From Fennellomyces sp. T-0311 (Eukaryota > Mucoromycota > Mucoromycetes > Mucorales > Lichtheimiaceae): a DNA stretch of 33,879 nucleotides. Under the pieces are notes generated by a model. That model was not told where the DNA came from, ran no database searches, and saw only the letters and a list, made by a program, of their open reading frames with translations. Within the stretch, counting starts at the first letter, position 1; each line of letters begins with the position of its first letter. Position numbers and translations under genes: made by a program. Positions 28,505-33,879 of the stretch are shown piece by piece. The stretch covers positions 1 to 33,879 of the forward strand of contig JALLLT010000110.1 of NCBI GenBank assembly GCA_025266875.1, given 5' to 3'.

Positions 28505-28919
28505 GAAAGGTAAGAAGACCCGTTACACTTGCCTGGTTTGGCAGGGAACAGAACCTCTGCAGGAAATCAATGCAATGGTTGACCAGGACAGTCTGCTTTT
28601 TATCACCGGTGGTGGGGGCTGACTCAGCACCACTATTAACATCTCTCGCTGAAGCATCTGCTGGCAGTGTGAACGTTGAGGCAATGTGATCCTCCTGAGT
28701 CTTGGTCAGCTTCCTCTGATCCAGCGCGAATTCGTATTGCTGGTGTTGCTGCGGTCACTGCGCGACCAGACCTTCCAGCACGGCGACCCGTTTAGTCAAC
28801 GTGCCAACCTGTTCACTCAAGGTTGACACCGTGTTGTTCAAGGCTGACAAAGCATCCAATGCCAAGATGAGCAAATCGCGCTCAGACATCCGAGTCAGGT
28901 CAGGATGAGAAGGATTCAT
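28505..28919 (-). pseudogene. 5' part of the broken gene split by Harbinger B copy 2
   Basis: From ATG at 28919 the minus-strand frame reads MNPSHPDLTRMSERDLL, then a heptad-like coiled-coil stretch (ALNNTVSTLSEQVGTLTKRV), and meets TGA at 28757-28755 after 54 codons. The same frame stays open for about 84 more codons with coding-like composition (LVNHCIDFLQRFCSLPNQAS) up to the insertion point. It then continues in frame at 12921, so the TGA is probably a nonsense mutation. A TATA box lies about 75 bp upstream. I recognise no family. It could be a host gene or the accessory gene of another transposon. Confidence 0.5.
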
Positions 28920-28988
28920 TGGAAAAAGAAAGAGAAGTAAAATCAGTGGTTACAGCAAATGCGCAGCAGAAAAAAGTAAAATCTTGCC

Positions 28989-29000
28989 GCATATATAAAC
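28989..29000 (-). promoter_or_regulatory. TATA box of the broken minus-strand gene
   Basis: On the minus strand this reads GTTTATATATGC, about 75 bp upstream of the ATG at 28919. Confidence 0.4.
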
Positions 29001-29036
29001 CGTATGGGCCGGATGGGCCTGATGCTGTTACACTTG

Positions 29037-29267
29037 TCTGTGTATATAGCAATTTTTTTCATCGTGTTGCTACACCGTGTGTGTATATGGCAACTTTTTT
29101 CATCGTGTTGTTACACCATGTGTGTGTATGGCAATTTTGCTTGTCGTGAGTGTCTTGAGTTTCCATACCTGGAACGACAAAGCTTTCTGTCTACCAACTG
29201 TTACACGTGCCTTCCCTTTTTGACCTCTATTCTTTCTCCGGTGTGTATATATGGCAATTTTTTGTCC
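29037..29267. repeat. Imperfect repeats of about 42 bp upstream of the right LTR
   Basis: Four copies of a GTGTATATGGCAATTTTTT-like word start near 29040, 29081, 29122 and 29241. The first two are followed by CATCGTGTTG and TACACC. They could be part of a longer LTR or an older promoter array; the TGTTACAC at 29026 is an alternative LTR start. Confidence 0.6.
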
Positions 29268-29443
29268 TGATGGGCCGGATTGTCCGGATTGTCCGGATTA
29301 TTTCCCATGGTGAGTATTTTATTAGCATTAGAAAACATATAAATATCCCCTTAGACTAAAAGAATAAACATTATCTTACGACTTCTCTTTCAAACCTTTT
29401 TCTGTTATTGGCTACGGTTCATCTGCCAACAAGTGACATGACA
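29268..29443 (+). repeat. 5' LTR of the right Ty3/gypsy element (short form, 176 bp)
   Basis: It begins TGATGGGCC, followed by three CCGGATT(GT) words, and has ATATAAATATCCCC as TATA region and AATAAAC. It ends GTGACATGACA, two bases before the primer site. It matches the minus-strand solo LTR at 11422-11969 at both ends but lacks about 370 bp of its middle. The 5' edge is chosen from the shared match. Confidence 0.7.
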
Positions 29444-29445
29444 AT

Positions 29446-29453
29446 TGGTAGCG
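29446..29453 (+). other. Primer-binding site, tRNA-iMet type
   Basis: TGGTAGCG lies two bases after the LTR end. It is the word used by Ty1 and Ty3, complementary to the 3' end of initiator tRNA-Met. Only eight bases match. Confidence 0.7.
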
Positions 29454-29463
29454 AAAGTAGTTT

Positions 29464-30585
29464 ATGGCTGATAATAGCAGAAAAGTTTTCAAGTTACCAG
29501 CATATCAGTTTCAAGAATATCGACAACCGGTACCATCGATCGGCGACCAAGAACCAGAAGAGTTTACCACTAAGGAAGAATTTTTGATTGACGTTGGTAA
29601 ACCAGCCAATATGCCTCCAGGACCAGAACAAGACAACCAGATGACGCTGGTTATGCAAGCCCTGACAAAGATTTTAGAAAAGGATTCCCAGCCACAGGTG
29701 GTGGCGCCAAGTTTGGGTTTCCAACCATGTGTACATGAGCCGGATACGTACAGTGGTAGTCGTGCGTTGAATGCCGTACAAAGCTGGGTACGACAAGTCG
29801 AACGATACCTTGGCATGTCATCACTCTCCCAGCACATGTACGTGAGCTATGCAGTTACCTTCTTGCGAGGTGAAGCAGAGATCTGGTGGCAGCAGCAAGT
29901 ACACGTGGCAAGTGAAGCCAACAAGACCGTTACCTGGAGTGAGTTCAAGACTCGGATTGAGGCGGCATATAGCCCGGTCAATGCCAAACAGCTTGCACGA
30001 GACCAGCTTGCTCAGTTGGTATAAGGTGGGACCGTTGCCGAGTATGTCGCTCAATTCCAGGCGTTGTGGAACTCGTTACCTTCCATGACTGACGAAGAAG
30101 CCAAAGACCGATTCGAACGAGGTCTTCAGCCTGTCATCCGTGCTGAGGTTTGCTTCCGCTTTCCATCCAGCGCTAGTGACTCCATGAGGTTGGCTCTGCT
30201 ATGTGATAGCCAGCGCACTCAGTCCATGATGGCCTTTGGCCAAGGTGTGCAGGGTTCCTACCGTCAGCCTCAGCAGCAGTTCCAGCAGTTTCAGCAGTCC
30301 AACCCTTTTTACGTACCTGAGTACATGCGCTCGACCGGTGTTGCTCCTATGGATCTCGACGCCATCCGCACAAGAGGATCAGGATCGAACTGGCGTTCCC
30401 CTGGTCGCGGCAACAACTCCAACAACTGGCGTCAACAAAACGATGGCCCCCGCAATGGTGAAACCCGGCAGTGCCACAACTGTGCCAGATTTGGACACAT
30501 TGCCCGTTTTTGTCCATCCCAGCCTGGCCTTAACAAGGCTCGTCCATCTGGTGGTCAGGGAAAAGGCAAGGCGCGGTCGGATTAA
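29464..30585 (+). pseudogene. Ty3/gypsy gag with one in-frame stop
   Basis: The Gag capsid protein begins at ATG 29464. The retrotransposon gag domain is visible (SWVRQVERYLGM, FLRGEAEIWWQQQV, RIEAAYSP), then a TAA at 30022-30024 closes the frame after 186 codons. The same frame continues with the expected rest of Gag (TVAEYVAQFQALWNSLP, FERGLQPVIRAEV) to a Gln-rich stretch and a CCHC zinc knuckle, CHNCARFGHIARFC (30472-30513). It ends at TAA 30583-30585. Without the single nonsense codon it would be 373 codons. The copy cannot make full Gag as it stands. Confidence 0.85.
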
Positions 30586-30629
30586 GGGAAGTCCCTCCAC
30601 GCTCCCTCGCACCACACCATTCCCTAAAC

Positions 30630-31678
30630 ATGGTCCATCCTGACACAAGTCCCAAGGTTCCGGAGGCTCCGTTGATCGATCTATCAGATGAGCAAGACGA
30701 CGAGTCCTTGGATCTACAAAGAACCTTGGAAGAGGACACGCAGTATATTGATTCGTTATTGTCAATAAAAGAAACTGACTTACCTCTGTACTCAATGTCT
30801 TGTAATGATTTCGCTGTTGATGTGTTGATTGATTCTGGTGCTACGGGCTCATATGTCGCACCACGCATTGCTGACAAGCTGCCCACTCGCGCGATTTCAG
30901 GTCGAACTGTCGAAACCGCCGGAGGTCACACAACAACCATCACCAAGCAAGCCAAGTTGTTGTTGGATGCTCAAGGATACAAGCACACGACCACCGCCTA
31001 TGTCCTTGACACCAAATTCGATGTGATCCTAGGCCGTGACTGGCTCAAATCTGTGCAGCTGATTCCGGACTGGGAGTTGGATACCTGGTGTATTCAAAAA
31101 AGTGAGCATGAATATGTCCTTCGTCCCCGACATAAACGTGTGATCCCTGAACTTGCGTACCTGATCTCGCACCGTCAAGTCCAGCGTTTGGAGCGCCACA
31201 AGGGGATTGACGATGTCTTTGTTTGTTTCCTGCGCCCTCAAGAAGGAACACCCAAAGACGACGCGCACGATCAGATGGCCAAAGCTCTAGTCGCGGATTT
31301 CAGTGATGTTTTCCAAGACAAACTCCCTGGCCTACCTCCCAAGCATGACATTGGGCATGTCATTGACACTGGTGATGCCGACCTTGTATCAAGACCGCCG
31401 TACAAGATGAGTCCGCGCGAATTGGATGAGCTGCGCCGTCATCTGAAGGAACTGCTAGGCCTTGGCCTGATCCGTCCTAGCTCGTCTGCTTGGGGCTCAC
31501 CCGTCCTGTTTGTACGCAAGAAGGACGGCACTATACGGATGTGCATTGATTACCGCGCGGTCAACCGGGTTACTAAACGTAACTCTACACCGTTACCACG
31601 CATCGACGAATGCCTCGAACGTCTTCATGGCATGAAATGGTTCACGAAGCTCGATCTCCGTTCTGGTTATCACAATCT
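30630..31678 (+). pseudogene. Ty3/gypsy pol: protease and start of reverse transcriptase
   Basis: The first ATG of the frame is at 30630, 45 bp after gag ends, but the frame is open upstream across the gag stop. It is in the -1 phase relative to gag, so expression could be by frameshift or restart. The aspartic protease shows [12 protein letters not shown] and [10 protein letters not shown]. Then come the RT entry region ([29 protein letters not shown]) and RT fingers ([43 protein letters not shown]). The YxDD active-site box would follow but is cut off by the CACTA-like insertion at 31679. Confidence 0.9.
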
Positions 31679-31845
31679 CACTGGGCATTTTTAGAAGAAT
31701 ATGTAAGTAAAAAAGTTACAGGGAAACAAACAGATAGCCGGGTATATGTTTGTCTTTCTGTAACTTTCAAAAGTTACATATACTTGTAACGAAACTGACT
31801 ATTATCGAGTATTTGTAAGTTTAAAAGTTACAGATACTTGTAAGC
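31679..31845. repeat. Left terminal and subterminal repeats of CACTA-like copy 2
   Basis: After the CACTGGGC end, AAAGTTACAG or its inverse CTGTAACTTT, plus the variant ACTTGTAA, recur at least six times in about 140 bp. The word differs wholly from the AATCCCTAA word of copy 1, although position and density are the same. Confidence 0.75.
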
Positions 31846-32167
31846 ACCAGCCAATCGGACGTGCCGTCTTTTTTGCTGTAAAAGGCATTAGCAACCATGC
31901 GGTAAACCTTAATCGTTGTGTAATGCACCGGCCGGTTAGAAGCTTTTTTGTAGTAGGGTACACAGATGGGGGTACTGGGACGTTGCTTATTGATTTCAGA
32001 AGAAGCATCCGATGTTGAATAGCATATTTTTTCAGCAATAGTATCGCTAATTTTAGTTGCGCAACTGGCAAAATTGGTGGTGGTAATTATGATTATAGCA
32101 GCAAAGCATTTTTATTTTCAGAAAGGAGTATACAATGGGTGAAATTTCTATGTGTCTACATAAATCA
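31846..32167. other. Region between subterminal repeats and third gene, CACTA-like copy 2
   Basis: I cannot support a gene. On the minus strand AATAAAAATG at about 32107-32118 could be the poly(A) signal of the third gene. The ACCACCACC words near 32070-32090 also occur at the equivalent place in copy 1 (about 22840), so some DNA is conserved here. Confidence 0.4.
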
Positions 32168-32665
32168 CTAGCGACTAGTCAACCAGGAAAATAACGATGG
32201 ACGGCGTAAGGAACACCAGAAGGAGTAAAGAACTCCGGAGAAAAGGGTGGCATGACGGAAACTAGAATGGAGGAAGTTAGAAAACATGTACAGTGGAGAA
32301 AAAGTAAGCAGATTACCTTACAGTTTTGAAATAATACGAGTGCGGGCAAGCCTATTCTTAAGATTTTATTAGTTCACTTGCAATGTAGTTCACGAATTAT
32401 ACGCACCTTGATTGATTTAGTTTGCGAAATGGAGTGATGGCTGCAAAGGAAGAGATGCTGTTAAGAAAAGTACAACAGACCAAGCTTTGAGAGGGTGCTT
32501 ACCATGTTGTGATATGCTCGGTGTTCTGGCCAGAAAAGCTCCGGTGTCAACGAAAAGAGAGGATAATGCCTTGAATACAATCGGTAGTGCTGTGCTTTGG
32601 AAAAAGTCAATGATTATATGGAGGCAGCGCGAAGGAAACAGCACTGTTATTACCTTGGCACTCAT
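32168..32665 (-). CDS. Third gene of CACTA-like copy 2: small multi-exon protein, 92 aa
   Basis: Minus-strand exons are 32665-32654, 32589-32503, 32457-32407, 32351-32317 and 32261-32168. All four introns (45-64 nt) are GT-AG, and the joined frame is open with one stop (TAG at 32170-32168). The first exon is only 12 nt. The protein is rich in His, Ser, Tyr and Phe (KHYRLYSRHYPLFSLTPELF, then HLFLCSHHS, CPHSYYFK, LYSFWCSLRR). It shows no known domain and no clear membrane span or signal. A TATA box lies about 70 bp upstream. Support comes from the shared position, orientation and small exons in copy 1. It could still be a non-coding spliced RNA. Confidence 0.42.
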
Positions 32666-32730
32666 GAACTACATTGATAAAACTGAAGAGAAAAAGTTAA
32701 AGGAAGAGAAAAGAACCTGAGCTCCGTAGT

Positions 32731-32790
32731 CGACTTTTATAGCCGTTGCGACGCTTGCCACCTAACGTGGCGGCAGTACCAAATATATAA
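32731..32790. promoter_or_regulatory. Divergent promoter of CACTA-like copy 2 with a palindrome between two TATA boxes
   Basis: On the minus strand GGCTATAAAAG (about 32735-32745) faces the third gene. On the plus strand AAATATATAAAG (about 32780-32791) faces the second gene. Between them lies the inverted repeat GCCAC-5 bp-GTGGC (about 32757-32771). The arrangement suggests one shared control site for both genes. Confidence 0.5.
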
Positions 32791-32912
32791 AGTGTAAACA
32801 CCATGTTGGAAAGTATCCATTTCATACCGCTTTATCTTACCTCAGCTCGCTCCAATTACCGTAATGTTCGCTGTTTAATTTACGTAAATGCTTATACTTA
32901 CGCATAGTCTAG

Positions 32913-33833
32913 ATGTCCAACTTTAACTTCACTCTTGGCAACAGTAACAGTGGCGATAGCAGTGATGAGGAGCTGTCATTCAACGATCGCCGGACCCTGC
33001 ACCAAGCAACTGGTGTGCCTGATGATATTCAGGCCCAGTTGCGATATCTCTTGGGCGAGTACCGTCGTGTGCAAGCCAGGCAGGAGGAATATGAAGGTCG
33101 CTTGCGGGACTTAAGCGCCCTGTATGCTGCGCAGCAGAGCGTGCAACCCGCTGCCCCTATAGTCAGTGCGCCTTCTGCCCCTGTAGTCAGTGCGCCTACT
33201 GCCCCTGCTGTCCGAGCATATACTGGTGAAGAGATCAAGCACGCAAAGGTAATAAAAAAATAATGCAATGCTGATACTGCTTTAGCCTGATACGCGTAGT
33301 GACATAGGACCTCATCCATCAGAAATTGGAGTCGCTTGCCAACGAAGAGTCACCCAGAGAGTTCGATCTGGGTGTATACTTCAACAGGGCACCGAACAAC
33401 CAGCTGGCCACGGAAGTGGTTAACTGGGTTTGTGGCAGACCAAGCTGCCAGGTAGACAAAAAGACTGTGCGCGAGAAGGTGCACAACATTTTTTGCTCCC
33501 GCCGTGATGATGCACACATGAGCGAACAGCGAAAGGAGGAGCAAAACGACGACAAGCGCCGGTACCAGCGTGTGCGAGAGGTAAGAGTCAATAAACGATT
33601 TTCAACAAGGAAGGTGGCACTTAAAAAGAAAAACTGGTCATATATAGAAGCATGATGCACGCTGTCAGTCGTATGCTGATAATGTGGACTTGCTCGAGGC
33701 AGAGGGATCCCCGTTCCAAGGCGGGAGTGCACTTCTCGCTCGGGAGTGTATGTCTCCAGAGTTGACAGATGGCGAAGCTGACGGAAGTGATAAGGTTGTC
33801 AACGTCTACAAGGTGGGCTATCGCTCCCAACAG
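32913..33833 (+). CDS. Second gene of CACTA-like copy 2, first three exons (3' end outside the window)
   Basis: Exons are 32913-33248, 33323-33580 and 33648-33833, each junction phase 0 with GTAAT, GTAAG and GTAAC donors; the window ends in intron 3. The N terminus is acidic and Ser-rich, then a coiled coil (LLGEYRRVQARQEEYEGRL) and Ala/Pro repeats. Exon 2 has LGVYFNRAPNNQLATEVVNW, matching FEYRVSPNKEFRNDVVQW of copy 1. Exon 3 starts KHDAR (copy 1 KLEAR) and contains LARECMSPELTDGE (copy 1 VRECMSPELSDRE). Sequence has drifted far but exon borders and motif order are kept, which implies selection. The function is unknown; it is probably an element-encoded DNA-binding or regulatory partner of tnp2. 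Confidence 0.72.
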
Positions 33834-33879
33834 GTAACCAAATTTTAAGTGAAGGGTATTTGTTTTTAAGCTAGAAGTT

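Larger units (their letters stand above)
29268..31678 (+). mobile_element. Ty3/gypsy retrotransposon, 5' part, cut by CACTA-like copy 2
   Basis: In order: a 5' LTR, primer-binding site, gag with a CCHC knuckle, protease and the first part of reverse transcriptase. The RT frame is broken at 31679 just after SGYHNL by the CACTGGGC end of another transposon. The remainder of the element is expected beyond the right edge. It belongs to a different family from the left chromovirus by its LTR, although both LTRs start TGATG. Confidence 0.88.
31679..33879. mobile_element. CACTA-like DNA transposon, copy 2 (left part only; continues past the window)
   Basis: It begins CACTGGGC at the exact point where the RT frame breaks; the candidate 3-bp duplication is TCT at 31676-31678, unverifiable here. 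It contains the second and third genes of the family in the mirror orientation of copy 1. A minus-strand tnp2 gene is therefore expected to the right, beyond 33879. DNA and protein similarity to copy 1 is low, so the two belong to different families. Confidence 0.85.

Noticed and set aside
29037..29267. CRISPR-like array from the spaced GTGTATATGGCAA words
   Set aside because: Only four diverged copies at uneven spacing, in a eukaryotic context with no cas genes. No CRISPR array was seen anywhere in the window.
11422..29443. Inverted LTR-like sequences at 11.4-12.0 kb and 29.3-29.4 kb as ends of one giant 18-kb element
   Set aside because: The right copy is followed by a primer-binding site and gag, so it is a true 5' LTR. 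The left copy has no such neighbours and a different length. Two independent insertions in opposite orientation explain it better.

Overview
The window looks like a transposon graveyard from an early-diverging filamentous fungus, most likely Mucoromycota. Supporting points are short GT-AG introns (about 45-90 nt), TATA boxes about 70-125 bp upstream of start codons, AT-rich spacers, a eukaryotic tRNA-Val and the mix of element families. The lineage is inferred from style; no gene proves it. Almost everything here is mobile DNA. The only non-mobile loci I can defend are the tRNA gene and, possibly, one broken minus-strand gene.

Layout. (1) 1-9938: the 3' part of a Ty3/gypsy chromovirus on the plus strand (RNase H, integrase, chromodomain, polypurine tract, 3' LTR). 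Its pol is split by a PIF/Harbinger element (A, 1483-4384, TSD TAA). Its LTR is split by a second Harbinger family (B copy 1, 5465-9025, TSD TTA). The LTR carries antisense reading frames. (2) 9939-11421: AT-rich spacer with a 96-bp tandem duplication, a cluster of GCTCAAA/TTTGAGC words and tRNA-Val(AAC) at 11261-11334. (3) 11422-11969: a minus-strand solo LTR related to the LTR at 29.3 kb. (4) 12197-28919: a broken minus-strand gene of unknown function, split by Harbinger B copy 2 (12925-28501, TSD TAA). That copy is itself split by a 1.4-kb hAT-like element (12942-14379, 8-bp TSD) and by a 10.5-kb Mutator-like element (14731-25273, 9-bp TSD). The Mutator-like element is split in its transposase gene by a 6.5-kb CACTA-like element (16695-23247, TSD CAA). 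(5) 29268-31678: a second Ty3/gypsy element (short 5' LTR, tRNA-iMet type primer site, gag, protease, start of RT). Its RT is cut at 31679 by a second, diverged CACTA-like element that runs off the window.

The boundaries check each other. Removing the hAT-like and Mutator-like insertions with one copy of each TSD leaves Harbinger B copy 2 at 3579 bp. That is exactly one 18-bp Ser-Arg-Gly-Gly-Arg-Gly repeat unit longer than copy 1 (3561 bp). Removing the CACTA-like element plus one CAA restores an uninterrupted frame in the Mutator-like transposase.

Gene logic. Both Harbinger families carry a DDE transposase and a convergent Myb/SANT-like partner gene. The Mutator-like element encodes one 895-residue, six-block protein: FAR1-type zinc module, MULE transposase, SWIM finger and a C-terminal OTU cysteine-protease domain. 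The CACTA-like elements carry a tnp2-family transposase (seen in copy 1), a second gene that faces it (328 aa in copy 1, partial in copy 2), and apparently a third, tiny multi-exon gene transcribed divergently from the second. The third gene is best resolved in copy 2 (92 aa). The OTU-bearing Mutator-like protein and the third CACTA gene are the most novel-looking items.
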